Positions 23,641-34,043 of a DNA stretch of 64,000 nucleotides are shown piece after piece. Source of the DNA: Straminergon stramineum (taxonomy: Eukaryota > Streptophyta > Bryopsida > Hypnales > Calliergonaceae); contig OY987267.1 of the NCBI GenBank assembly GCA_963920665.1, forward strand, positions 24,986,001-25,050,000. Direction: 5' to 3'. Position numbers and translations under genes: made by a program. The notes under the pieces were generated by a model, which was given only the letters and a program-made list of their open reading frames with translations, was not told where the DNA came from and did no database searches. Within the stretch, counting starts at the first letter, position 1; each line of letters opens with the position of its first letter.

Positions 23641-26140
23641 GCGGTTAAGGTATTGTAGCTCGGTGCAACAAGATGTCCCTACTATATTATGTTGTTAGAA
23701 TATTTGAATACCAAAAAGAATATTATGTATTTCAACAACGTAGCTTCTTGTAAGTTGAATACTTTTTTTATGTGTAGATGAAAAGTCAGCTTATGTGTAA
23801 AAAGTAATATATTGTGGATTGAATTTAGAAAAAAAATTATTTTTGAAAGGGAAGATATGCCAAATGTCACGTGTCATATAAGTCTAGGAAAATGCCAAAT
23901 TCTAGATTGGTCAAAATTTGAGATGTTCCTCTCCATGGGGACTCTACAACTTTCTAAAATATTCAACATTCTTCTAGATAGACTTTGAAAGCTTCCCTCA
24001 TTTTGTAGAACTCTTTGTTCTTTCCATCTCTTTTGTGGGGCATGGGTTCTATATCTTTTTTGTACAATAATCTTTATTTATAACATCTTTATTATTTTAC
24101 ATAATTTCCATCTGTTCATTCTATACTTGCAATTCATATTTGTTGTAGATCAAAATTCTTGGATATTTTCCATTGTGAATTAAATGTGTAGAATGATACA
24201 AAATGCCATGTAGGATAATACGGAAAAATGGAGTATAAAATATATGCATATCATTATATAATTTAGATGTTTTACATTTTATTGGACAATGTGAAGTGGA
24301 ATGAAAGTTAAACTTGTACAATAGAGGGAACACTTTCATTTTCACCAATCTTTTAGGCTTAGAGTTCTTCCCCTCTACAATCTTTTTGGGGTAGGAGTTT
24401 CACTCCCTCTACAATCTTACTTGTACTCAATTAAGGGGAATACAATTGTAGTTTTAGATGCACTTTGCGCATTATGCGATTGTGCAATGCAAAAGAAGAC
24501 CCTATTTGAGGCAGTAAGTAGGCATTGGAATTCTAGGGCCAATCACAAACCCATTACACTTGCAAACACATGTCAAGTAAGCATCTACAAAAAACAACTT
24601 CCTTAATTGAGGAGATTATTAAAAATGATTCTCTTAAATCAATTCCTAATTAATTACCCTTAGAAGAAAAATATATCTTTTAAATATTTTGATATATGGA
24701 AGTATTGACATATAAATTTACTTGTCCCCTTGCAAGTTTAGAAAAACTAAGGTAAGGTGTTATGTAGGGGTCCTTTTAGTTTTTGGAGTCATTTGGCCTC
24801 ATAGATTGCAAAATTATAGTGGTTTAGTGTTGAAAAAGGATGCTGAAATTTTCCTATCCATACATTTTGAGGTGAATTTCAATTTCTAGACCCAATCAAA
24901 TGAAAAAACTTTAAACTATAATGTGCTCCCAAACTAGCATACCAATACATCCATGGTGAAAAATATATCATTCAATTGATTCATTATATCTGCAAAATGG
25001 CTTCAAAATGTCAAAAATAACAAAAAAAAGTTGAAAAAACACATCCAAGGCTGAACCTCCTTCTACTAAATTGCATTCTCAATCAATCATAACTTCTTGG
25101 ATTGAAGTTAATTTTGGAATTTGATTAAATCTAGGATTTCCATTTTTCTCTTACATACGTGACTTAGATCCAATTGATAATTGGCTATACGCTCTACTAT
25201 GGTACACAAAGCCACATATTAAAGCAATGTGCATCAAGAACGCATTTAGAGACATTATAAAGCAATACAAGAAACTTGTAAACTTCTCCAATCTTACATC
25301 AAATCAAGATGTTTCACTCTTATAAACCAAATGGTGTCTTTGACAACAACCCACTAGAATACATGGTACCTAATTGGTTGCACCAGTGCATATCTCCAAC
25401 ACTACAATTTGTAGTTGTTCTGCAAAACTTTCTCTAGACATACTATGTGTATGTATTCTACTATAACAAAATCCAACTCCATCTAACCCATCAAAAGACT
25501 ATAAAATAAAATTAATAGAATTTATATGTTGTAATGACTATTTCTCCCCAAATTTTTTAACTCTTAAATTTTATAAATACCAATCACTCATTCCAAAGCA
25601 TTACAAACCTTGGTTGGATAGCACAAACCCTCATAGTCCTTATAATTGGAGTATGAGGCACCACATAAATCCCATCCATCTCCAAATTGAAAAAACGATT
25701 TCAACCTACCACAATCTACTATTAGAAAGACTTTAAACTAGATAAATAACATTGCCCTTGAATACATATTCTTCACCTCAAGAAAAGACTTGAAAATAAA
25801 AAAAACTTACCTTTCGCTATTGCTTTTCAACTTCACTACTTTTAAAGTTCTATTTGTAGGTGATATAGAGTCCCCCCAATTCAAAGAGAATATGTAGTCT
25901 TGGTGTCACCTATCTTTTTCTTTCGAGAGCTAATGTGGGATCTGAGATGAATACATTCTTAACTTTACGCCAACCTAATATGGAAAGAGTTATTTCTTTC
26001 CCTGATACAAATCTCATAAGACAAGTATAGCTATCATAGATTTAGCTTAACTTTTGTAGTAATGAGGGAATGTCCTTTGTAAGGCAATTAAGTAGGGGTG
26101 GCAATGAGGTGCACTTATCTTGAAGGCTACTAAGAAAAAA
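23641..26140. other. AT-rich intergenic DNA
   Basis: No coding-like region or clear transposon terminus. A CCCTCTACAATCTT segment is repeated at about 24371 and 24405. Otherwise nothing is seen. Confidence 0.45.
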
Positions 26141-26145
26141 AAGTA

Positions 26146-26376
26146 TTAATATTTGAGGCAATTGACCGAACAAATGAAAGCATTGGTGATCTCAGGAGCC
26201 ACTTCAGTTTTCCAATGATTTCTCCGTAAGAATGCCAGGAAATCGGTAATCTGGGATGAGACTTGGTGGACAGAATCCATGCCCTGGGCCTCGGAGAGTG
26301 CAAGAATCACTGGGCCTTTGGGTTCTCTTGGCCGGTTTGCAAGCCGAGGTGGCGTGTTACTGGGCTTTGGTTCTCC
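26146..26376 (-). other. Possible coding fragment, unassigned
   Basis: A minus-strand frame of about 76 codons has coding-like composition, with segments such as REPKGPVILALSEAQGMDS and TDFLAFLRRNHWKTE. It is preceded by a TTAG that could be a splice acceptor and it ends at a TAA at 26146-26148. It has no clear start codon and I recognise no family. It may be a last exon, a gene fragment or chance. Confidence 0.2.
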
Positions 26377-28105
26377 CTAAGTTGGTGAAGATCCCTTCGT
26401 TGTTGGCCGAAGATCCAAGAGCCTGATGAAGGTGAGGAGTATTTGCATTGACACAGATACAATTAACTTACACTGAATGCGAGAATTTTTATTTTTTTTC
26501 CTAAACAATGCAAGAGTTTTTTTGAGTAGTAAAGTAATGCTGCGCGGACAAAGCTTCTCGCGAGGCTTCTCGTAATGTAATGGGTTGTTTCCAGATTAAA
26601 TAACGAATTATAACCACATGGTCTATCGTAAATTTTTATTATCATGAACTAATAAAAATTTCTCTCTACATTTACATTCACCTTCATTAACCTGGAGACG
26701 ACACACCCGCCCATCACTGTGAACACCACCGACAAAATCATCTTAAAATAAGATAAAGATTTTGCATTCCAGGTTTCTAGAAGAACTCTGAAAGTCATTC
26801 CTCGAACGCTTTGGAGTTCGAATCCTCCGCGGAGTTCAACATAATAACTGCTTAACTTACCACACTTGTTTCTTGTTTCAAATCAGGTTGCGAATTGAAT
26901 GAGCTCCGTGTCACAGGAACCCACAGAGGTTAACTTACTCGGACTGAAACCAAGTGATGAAATGGTTGGGATTGTATTGGAATAAACTCCGGGTTTTCAA
27001 AAAAGAAGAATTGTTTGGGATTTGCATCAATTGTTGCCGGCACTGCTAACTGAAAGAAAACAAGGGCCCAAACCAAGGGTGAGGGTGCCTTGGCATAACA
27101 CTTGCACGTGGCGTTACCACCTTGACCCAGGCCTCACGTATAGCATGCATCATCAATAATTCTTCACAAGCCACCCAAAGGCTTGGCATTTCCATTATAT
27201 CACAGAAGCAGTCAGGCTGATCGAGTTTAATATTATAACAGGAATGAGGTGGAAGTGCCAATGAATACCCTCATCAAGGCTACCTTGGTGATTGAGAAGA
27301 AACATATGTCGAGTAGGGTAAAAAAAAAATAATTGGGCAACTAACACACACCGGCCGCCTTGCCGGGTTTGTGAGAAACCATGTTGAATAGCTCATTTCT
27401 GCGATTCCTGCGATTTTGAGTGTAACTTAGTTACCTTAAGCTTGATAGGACATCTGTGTACTAAAAAGCTTCAACCGCCGCATACGTACGTTCCCATGTA
27501 TTCCGTCGCACCCAACCCTCCGTCGTCGTCAGAACCTGGCGAGAGGGGGCGGTGCATGGCCTGCCACCACCTCTGCCGCTCGCTGCTTTCGACAACTGGA
27601 GCGAAATGGGAATTCCGTATTTCCGTTATGAGAATTGGGAAAACTGAAAAGGAAAAGAGAAAAGCAATTAAAAAATAATAATTCACTTGGACTGTCTGAC
27701 ATGAATCTTATGATACGGTCCGATCGACTCCCAGCCCAGGCAGCGAGTGTCCCAGCAGGACACTCCAACGAAGCAGCCTGGATTCTGAAAATAGTGTGCC
27801 GCAGAAATTGGCAGGGTGGAAAAGCTTCAAAGCGATGGTTCGGGACACGTGGAGAATGTTCAGAAGGCATCAGGGAATGCGGAGGTGCCAGCATGAAGGG
27901 GACAGGGGAGGAGTGAGTGACTCACCAAGGGTGTCAGTAGTTTTGTCTGTCGCTCTGCAATAAAGAAAGAAGAATAAAAAGAAGAATGATAAAAGCTGAA
28001 TTCAGAAGCGAAAACATTGAAATTGTCGAAAAAGTTGCAGTTGGGAAGGAGCACCTAGGATGGTCAAGTTGGTCACCGTCGATTGCTACTGATGAGCATT
28101 TGAGC
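26377..28105. other. GC-moderate spacer, no supported gene
   Basis: Frames of 60 to 121 codons overlap on both strands between 27046 and 28054, none with a recognisable domain. Composition is closer to genic DNA than the surrounding repeats. A decayed gene or a promoter region is possible, but nothing decides it. Confidence 0.35.
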
Positions 28106-28320
28106 AGAGGTACTAAGGTAGGAGGTCCATGAAGCGCCCATTTAGGAGCTGAAACTGAATTTTGGGAAGGTGAAACTTGTTGAAATATTTTTTAGTAAAT
28201 TTTCCTTGAAAGACAAGTGGAATTGTCATCTAATCCAAGTTGTTTTATAATTTTTGGAGCTTTGTGGAATTAGTTATGAATTTTTGAAGTCAAAATGGCA
28301 TAGGGCCACCTCCTCAAATA

Positions 28321-28410
28321 GCCCACCTCCTCAAATGTACACTGTTGGTACATCCCTGTAAAGATGAAAAAAAACCCATGTACAAACAATGTACTTTTGA
28401 GGAGGTGGGC
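28321..28410. repeat. 90-bp inverted-repeat hairpin
   Basis: GCCCACCTCCTCAAATGTAC at the left pairs with GTACTTTTGAGGAGGTGGGC at the right around an AT-rich loop that contains a further TACAT/ATGTA pairing. The CCACCTCCTCAAAT core is also present once just upstream (28306-28319). A wider AAGGTAGGAGG / CCTCCTACCTT pair (about 28110 and 28438) may mark the ends of a larger foldback element. Confidence 0.6.
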
Positions 28411-28573
28411 AATTTTAGAGCTTGTGCAGATTTCGAGCCTCCTACCTTGTTATGGGTTGAAAATAGTAACTTATTTGTATTGGGTCTTCTTAGCTAGAGC
28501 AAGAGGAGTCCAATGCACTTTAGTATGTACTCGTACATAAGTTATGAATTTTTAATCTATACCTTAAGTTAGG

Positions 28574-28806
28574 TTGATTGATTGATTGTTTGTTTGTTAT
28601 GTTGAGATCTCCTAAACCATGCATCCTTTGGATGTGTGTTTGGTACTGTTGGAAAGCCCTAGGCGAGAAGGGGTGCAAGGTCTTTGTTTTGTGGCGTTCC
28701 GACCTACAATGTGAAAGTTATTAAATTTTGAAATTTTTATGAATAAAAAAATTAGAAAAATACTTTTACTTTGAGTTTGACTGTGGCAATGGCACACTAG
28801 TTTATT
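28574..28806. repeat. Dispersed repeat E, copy 2
   Basis: It shows the same order of segments as 19778-20200 but without the hairpin: TTGTTTGTTATGTTGA, GAGAAGGGGTGCAAGG, TTTGTTTTGTGGCGTTCC and GTGGCAATGGCACACTAG. It serves as the empty-site reference for that insertion. Confidence 0.6.
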
Positions 28807-28882
28807 ATTATGCATTGATAATTGTGTATTTTTATAAATAGATCTCATTATCTTATATATGTAAATACATTGATAGCATCTT

Positions 28883-29204
28883 GTTTGCATCCATATTGGA
28901 TCACAATTGCTTCTACATTTTATTCCAATATGTGCATCCATGTTGTGCTTCAATTCCATCTGTGATGGATTCCATTTCATCCATGTTGTTCCCAATTTCA
29001 TCCATATTGGATCACATTACATTTCATACATGTTTTTATTCAAATTGCACCTATATTGTGTCTCAATTCCATCCATATAAATCCCCATTTCATCCCCATT
29101 GGTCCCAATTGCATCTATGTTGTGCTCCAACTTCATCCCCGTTGGATCTCCTTTTCATCTACTTATGTTTGATCACAATTTCATCCATGTCCTATCCCAA
29201 TTCA
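28883..29204. repeat. Degenerate minisatellite, about 14 units of 21-27 bp
   Basis: Successive units carry the core TTCATCCAT(G/A)TTGG followed by a TCCCAAT-like tail, for example at 28966, 28987, 29091 and 29181. Unit length is mostly 21-22 bp. The 111-codon plus-strand frame over it merely reflects the repeat (recurring HP and SI motifs). One more unit (TTTTCATCCATCCTAGATCC) lies at about 29425, beyond the element inserted at 29211-29397. Confidence 0.8.
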
Positions 29205-29210
29205 GTACTA

Positions 29211-29397
29211 CACTGATTAGGGGTATTAAGGGGACCAAAAAATTAAAGGGACTGATTCTAGAAAACTGTAGATGTTTGAAACATGATGTACATCCCCGGA
29301 CACTTCAATAACTACTAATGTACAATAAAGATAGATATTTCTATAGTGAGGAATGTCAGTTAATTAGTATGGGTCCCCTTAATAACCCTATTCAGTG
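29211..29397. mobile_element. 187-bp MITE with long terminal inverted repeats
   Basis: The left end CACTGATTAGGGGTATTAAG and the right end CTTAATAACCCTATTCAGTG are inverted repeats that continue into GGGGACC/GGTCCCC. TA flanks both sides (29209-29210 and 29398-29399). It sits inside the minisatellite and about 0.4 kb upstream of the AGPase TATA box. It has no coding potential. The superfamily is uncertain; TA duplication suggests Tc1/mariner. Confidence 0.75.
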
Positions 29398-29402
29398 TAG
29401 CT

Positions 29403-29840
29403 GTATCCCACAGGCGGTCTCCTTTTCATCCATCCTAGATCCGGACATTTCTGGAGGTGCATGTGAAACCCCCAACCAACTTGGTAGGGTGCGTGTGAAA
29501 AATCAGCACTGCGAGCGCGACACTGAACAGAAAGGAGCGACGGACGGACATTCACGCAGGAGGAGGAGGACGACGACAACGACGACCGCAGCGAGGCCCC
29601 CGCGAAACCCGGCAACTGGACAACGGACGGTAGAGGCCAACCGTTCCTCAATTCTACGGTCGGGAGCCCTCGGTTGGGGAGGGCGCGTTTGGAGCGTTGC
29701 GCGCAGCCAAGCACCTTCTCGCGGGACCCCTTCTAGAGCCTCTGGAGTCTGGACCCTCTAGCCCCCTTTGGACCCTGGGCCCCCTGGATACTACCCTTGC
29801 ATGCTCTCCATATTTATAGCACAGGCAGGGGCACAGTGGA
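29403..29840 (+). promoter_or_regulatory. Putative core promoter region of the AGPase gene
   Basis: GC-rich DNA with purine- and GAC-rich tracts (29558-29600) leads to TATTTATA at 29811-29818, a reasonable TATA box. Transcription would then start around 29840-29850, giving a leader of about 0.74 kb before the ATG at 30588. The leader is G/GT-rich (30180-30330) and has possible splice acceptors (ACAG near 30511 and AACAG near 30539), so a 5' untranslated intron is possible but not proven. The small frames in this region are ignored. Confidence 0.45.
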
Positions 29841-30587
29841 GGGGCACACACACAGACACACTCGCAACAACAGACCACAGCGAGATCGACCTCCGTTCTG
29901 GCAGTGAGCTTAATAGGAGTCATAGTAGTCGTAGTTTTCGTAGCAGGCAGGGATTGAAGAGCAGTTATCTTGCGTTGCATAGAATACTTCCATTGAAGTG
30001 GAGGGGAGTGAGTTCGTTGGTTTCCCACGAGAAGAGGGGCTGGGGTGGCTAGCCAAGTTCAGATACTTGGTTTCTTTATTCGTCGACATTACTGTTTGTG
30101 CGCGAGGATCGTTGGTGGAGGAATAACGGGAGCTTGCGCTTTTGGGAGGAGTCACTGATCGTATTAGAAGGTGTGTGTTTGGGGATTGAGCAAATGGGTG
30201 GGGAGGGGACAAGGAGAGAATTGGTTATGTGAATTGGTGTGGGTGGTGTTGGTGGTGTTTGGGCAGCTAGGGTGGTGGTAGGAGTGGCGAGTGGTTTGCT
30301 GGTTTAGGGAATTAGTGTTGTAATCGTTTTGGGGTTCGGGGAGGAACTTGGCATTGGCATTGGGAACCAACGGTTTTTGATTCCCTGGTGGGAAATGGTG
30401 GGTTTGTTGTGCGTGCGCAAGGGGATCGGGGAGGAGCCTGTGATGTGTTGAGCTTCTTCTGCGTGTCTGAATAGTGGATTCTGAGGCATTCTTCGTTTGG
30501 TTGTGGTACAGGTGTTGGTTGGTTGTAGCCTAAAAAACAGGGTGTTTGAAGAAGCTGTAATCACCGACAACAAGGAAATTAGCTGCA

Positions 30588-33177
30588 ATGGCAGCAGCTG
30601 CAGGGATGTTCGCTTCCACGAGCTACTGCACAGTAGCTCGCCTCAGTCACGAGGCGTTCCCATCGGGGTTCAAGGGAGACTCCAAGAGCCTGGCTTCTGG
30701 AGGTTTCATGGCTGACAACAGCTTGAAGGCCAATGTCTGCCCCAAGCCAAAGCTGTCCCGAAGCAAGTCCAGCACTTTCGAAGTCTCGGCCGTGCTGGCT
30801 GAGCGACCCGTGGATACTGTTGTAAAGGTGCGTTGCATGCATGTTGACCCACCCACCCACCCACCCTCGTGATGAACTGAAAGGCTCTCTTTCAGCTTTG
30901 CAATTGCAATCATGCTGGTGGTGGATGCTAATCTGGTTGGGTGCATATTTTTCCTGCTTGCAGACTCCTGAGAGGGTGACCAACTCTCCGAAAGAGCAAG
31001 TGAACATGACAAAAGTGTTTTCGATCATTTTGGGAGGTGGAGCGGGCACGAGGCTCAACCCTCTTACTCTCCGCCGCGCAAAGCCAGCGGTAAGCTCGCA
31101 CAGAACTTATAAGTTATCCGAATCAGCGCTAATCACCGACCAGCTAAACACGAAGTTAGTGATCAATTTCGGTGGGGTGCTGATGAATCTGGTGTTGTGT
31201 GCTGGGGTTGTGTGTGACCAGGTGCCGCTGGGAGGTGGCTACCGATTGATCGACGTGCCGATGAGCAACTGCATCAACAGCGGGATCAACAAAATCTACG
31301 TCCTCACGCAGTTCAATTCGACCTCTCTGAACCGCCATCTTGCGCGCACCTACAACTTCGGGAACGGATGCAACTTCGGAGATGGCTATGTGGAGGTGCT
31401 TGCGGCCGCGCAGAGGCCTGGTCACGGCGGCCAGAGGTGGTTCGAGGGAACCGCGGATGCCGTGCGCCAGTACTTGTGGCTGCTCGAGGACGCCAAGAAC
31501 AAGGACGTCGAGGATGTGATCATCTTGTCCGGCGATCATCTCTACCGCATGGATTACCAAGACTTCGTCCAGGTAGGGATCCATCCGTCAGTCCTCTTCC
31601 AACATCTGGGCTATTTTACATTCCCTGTTTCGTGTGATCTGTAGTTGTACCAGTTTCAAAGTACCGTTTCCTTTCGACATGTTCAAATTTCTTCTTCGTC
31701 GTTTCATTTGAGACTTTTTGACTAGTGAGGAGCAGAATCTTCGTGTAGAATAACTCTTGGGATCCATCCATTCTCTTCCAACATCTGGGCCTGTTGACGT
31801 TCTCTGTCGTGTGATCTGTCGTACCGGTTTCAAAGTACCGTAACTTCCTCTTGACATGTTCAAATTTCTTCTTTGTCGTATCATTTGATACTTTTTGACG
31901 TGTGAGGAGCAGAATCTTTGTGTAAAATCACTTTTCAATCTCGATTCCTCGTGCGAATCGTGCATACATGCTCGCATTTGTGCTGAGATGTGCCTTGGTT
32001 TTTCAGAAGCACAAGGACTCCGGAGCCGATGTATCCGTCTCCTGTGTCCCGATGGACGACAGCCGGGCCTCCGACTACGGCTTAATGAAGATCGACGGCA
32101 AAGGCCGGATCAATTACTTCAACGAGAAGCCAAAGGGTGACGACCTGCAATCCATGCAAGTCGACACCACTGTCCTGGGGCTCTCCCCCGAGGAAGCTAA
32201 GAAGAAGCCTTATATTGCTTCCATGGGGATCTACGTCTTCAAGAAGAGCGTGCTCACCAAGCTCCTCCGGTGGCGTTACCCCATGGCCAACGACTTCGGA
32301 TCGGAGATCATTCCGCAAGCGGCGAAGGAGTTTAACGTCCACGCCTACCTCTTCAACGACTACTGGGAAGACATCGGCACCATCAAGTCGTTCTTCGATG
32401 CGAATCTGGCCCTCTGTTCGCAATCCCCGAAGTTTAGCTTTTACGACGCCGCGAGGCCGACGTACACTTCGGCGAGATACCTTCCCCCGACGAAGATCGA
32501 GCAGTGTCGAGTGATAGACTCGATCGTCTCGCACGGATGTTTCTTGCGAGACTGTCGGGTTGAGAATTCGATCATCGGGGTGAGGTCGAGGCTGGAGTCG
32601 GGATGCGACGTCAAGAGGGCGCTGGTTATGGGAAATGACTCCTACGAAACCGATCCCGAAGCGGCGGAGCTTCTGGAGGAAGGGAAGGTGCCGTTGGGAA
32701 TCGGACAGAACACCAAGCTGAGAAACTGCATTGTCGACAAGAACGCCAGGATCGGGAACAATGTTGTGATCGCCAACACGGATGTGAGCACCAAACCCTA
32801 ATCCTCCAATTCTGGACTCTTTCTTGCCCCATTTTGCCCCATTTCTTGACCAATTCATGCAATTTTCGTCATTGATTCTGGTGATAAGAAACTCGCCACC
32901 AATTTTCACAATCGGATTAATCGAATTTGCCATTTCCGAACTACGAATCGTTTGGTTAGAGTTCTGTGCTGGAACTGGATCTCTATTTTGACATTTTCAA
33001 ACTACGAATCTTTTGGTTCGAGTTCGGTGTTGTCACTGCATCCCTGACGTTTTGTGTTTCTGAATTCCCTTGCAGAACGTGTTTGAATCTGCGAAGCCAG
33101 AACTTGGATTCTACATTCGATCCGGAATTGTGGTGGTTTGCAAAAACGCAGTCATTCCCCACGGCACGGTCATCTAA
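30588..33177 (+). CDS. APL: ADP-glucose pyrophosphorylase large subunit, plastidial
   Basis: Makes ADP-glucose and pyrophosphate from ATP and glucose-1-phosphate, the committed step of starch synthesis, as a heterotetramer with the small subunit in plastids. Exons: 30588-30827, 30964-31089, 31222-31572, 32007-32783, 33076-33177. All introns are GT-AG and phase 0; the protein is 531 residues, normal for the family. Residues 1-80 are Ser/Ala-rich and look like a transit peptide. [20 protein letters not shown] (104-123) is the nucleotide loop, [10 protein letters not shown] (225-234) holds the catalytic Asp227, EKP (279-281) holds the glucose-1-phosphate Lys280, and the C-terminus [18 protein letters not shown] keeps an activator-site Lys521. 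PMSNCINS and the SHGCFLRDC segment favour large over small subunit. The start is fixed by an in-frame TAA at 30558. R110 and K120 match catalytic subunits, unlike the potato tuber large subunit (Lys and Thr there). Confidence 0.97.
30837..30867. repeat. CCCA microsatellite in intron 1
   Basis: A short run of CCCA units (about 30847-30864) lies next to a GCATGCATG palindrome in the 136-bp first intron. It is a simple repeat with no evident role. Confidence 0.6.
31576..31932. repeat. 183-bp tandem duplication inside intron 3
   Basis: Copy 1 runs 31576-31758 and copy 2 runs 31759-31932. Both start GGGATCCATCC, pass through TCTTCCAACATCTGGGC, TTTCAAAGTACCGT and GACATGTTCAAATTTCTTCTT, and end near GAGGAGCAGAATCTT. 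Similarity is high but imperfect. The duplication accounts for most of the 434-bp intron, which is the longest in the gene. Neither copy contains coding sequence. Confidence 0.9.
32931..33052. repeat. 61-bp tandem duplication inside intron 4
   Basis: CATTTCCGAACTACGAATCG begins copy 1 at 32931, and CATTTTCAAACTACGAATCT begins copy 2 at 32992. Both continue with TTTGGTT(A/C)GAGTTC(T/G)GTG and a CTGGAT/CTGCAT segment. It is the second tandem duplication within introns of this gene. Confidence 0.85.
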
Positions 33178-33476
33178 ACGATTGAACAGAAGGATCCATT
33201 TCTTTTCAGAATGAGATCAATCCTTGATGCGCATCCCGATGCTGCTCCTCGTGAAAGGGTGAAGCGACTATGAAGATAACGAGCTCGTTCTGGAGCTCGT
33301 GGAGCCTATTTATTCATCGTCACCCTGAGGGAAAAAGAGACGTTGTGGTGCTGCTGTGGCGCAGCAACAACAGCAGCAACAGCAGCAGCCCCTGAAGTGT
33401 ACAAAAAGCAGTGACTGAGAAAGTGAAGGAGGTTCATCTAGAGTAGATGAGCTCGGGTAGGAAGGTATGACTGGGT
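33178..33476 (+). other. Probable 3' untranslated region
   Basis: Sequence after the AGPase stop codon. It includes a (CAG/CAA) run at 33361-33390 and a short hairpin GAGCTCG...GGAGCTC near 33282. No canonical AATAAA was found, which is common in plants. The true 3' end is not visible from sequence alone. Confidence 0.5.
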
Positions 33477-34043
33477 CAATTTTGGAGTGTATAGCGTGAT
33501 CGAAGTTTCTATCATACTTTTGTATTATACCTCTGGTTTATCGAAGATTTGAACACCTCGGGGCAATGCCGTCGAGGTGGTATATGATGCTTGGCTCCAA
33601 CTCCGTGGCTCCTGTTTTCTCTTTTGGTTTTCAGTGTTGGTTTGCATTGTTTCTGGTGACTGGGAATTTTGTTCCGCAAATTGTGACTTTGGTTTTGCTT
33701 TCTTTTTCGTTCACTACATACGGTGAACTTTCTCTTGTGATTATACCTTCGGAGGGGAACAAATATGGTTCAATTTTGTTGTATAGTGATTGAAATATCT
33801 AGTATACTCTTGGATTATATCCTGGTTCACCGAATACTTGGGTCTCTTCGGTGCAATGCTTTCAACTGAGATGGTATGCTTTGTTCCAATTCTATGATTC
33901 GTGACGGCCGTTATTTCTTTGGCTTATACTTAGATTTGACTGAGATCTGGTGATTGACGATCTCAGTCTGGGGACAGTTCCAGTTGGAGGATATTTTTTC
34001 TTCTCCACAAAATATGACTTTGGTTGCGCTTACCTTTTTAAGA
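33477..34043. repeat. Tandem duplication of about 293 bp downstream of the AGPase gene
   Basis: Copy 1 (33477-33769) and copy 2 (33770 to about 34043) share TCAATTTTG(G/T), GTATAG(C)GTGAT, the ATTATA(C/T)C...GGTT segment, CTCGGGGCAATGC versus CTTCGGTGCAATGC, and ATGACTTTGGTT-like sequence near the end. The copies are clearly diverged. Copy 1 may contain the gene's polyadenylation region, in which case copy 2 carries a duplicate. Confidence 0.75.

Noticed and set aside
26808..26836. GGAGTTCGAATCCTCC resembling a tRNA T-arm
   Set aside because: No matching acceptor strand, D-arm or anticodon stem upstream; a chance match.
28881..29216. 111-codon plus-strand frame
   Set aside because: Entirely produced by the 22-bp minisatellite.
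29318..30052. Several frames of 94-147 codons upstream of the AGPase start
   Set aside because: They lie in GC-rich promoter and leader DNA, overlap on both strands and contain low-complexity runs (Thr/Arg repeats). No domain is visible.
31156..31584. 142-codon minus-strand frame opposite AGPase exon 3
   Set aside because: Shadow of the GC-rich AGPase coding sequence; the plus strand there carries unmistakable family motifs. The same applies to 32082-32933 minus, 30579-31058 minus and 32137-32514 plus.
30841..31644. Continuous 267-codon frame through AGPase introns 1 part, 2 and 3 part
   Set aside because: It stays open by chance across the intron sequences. Family alignment requires splicing at 30828-30963, 31090-31221 and 31573-32006.
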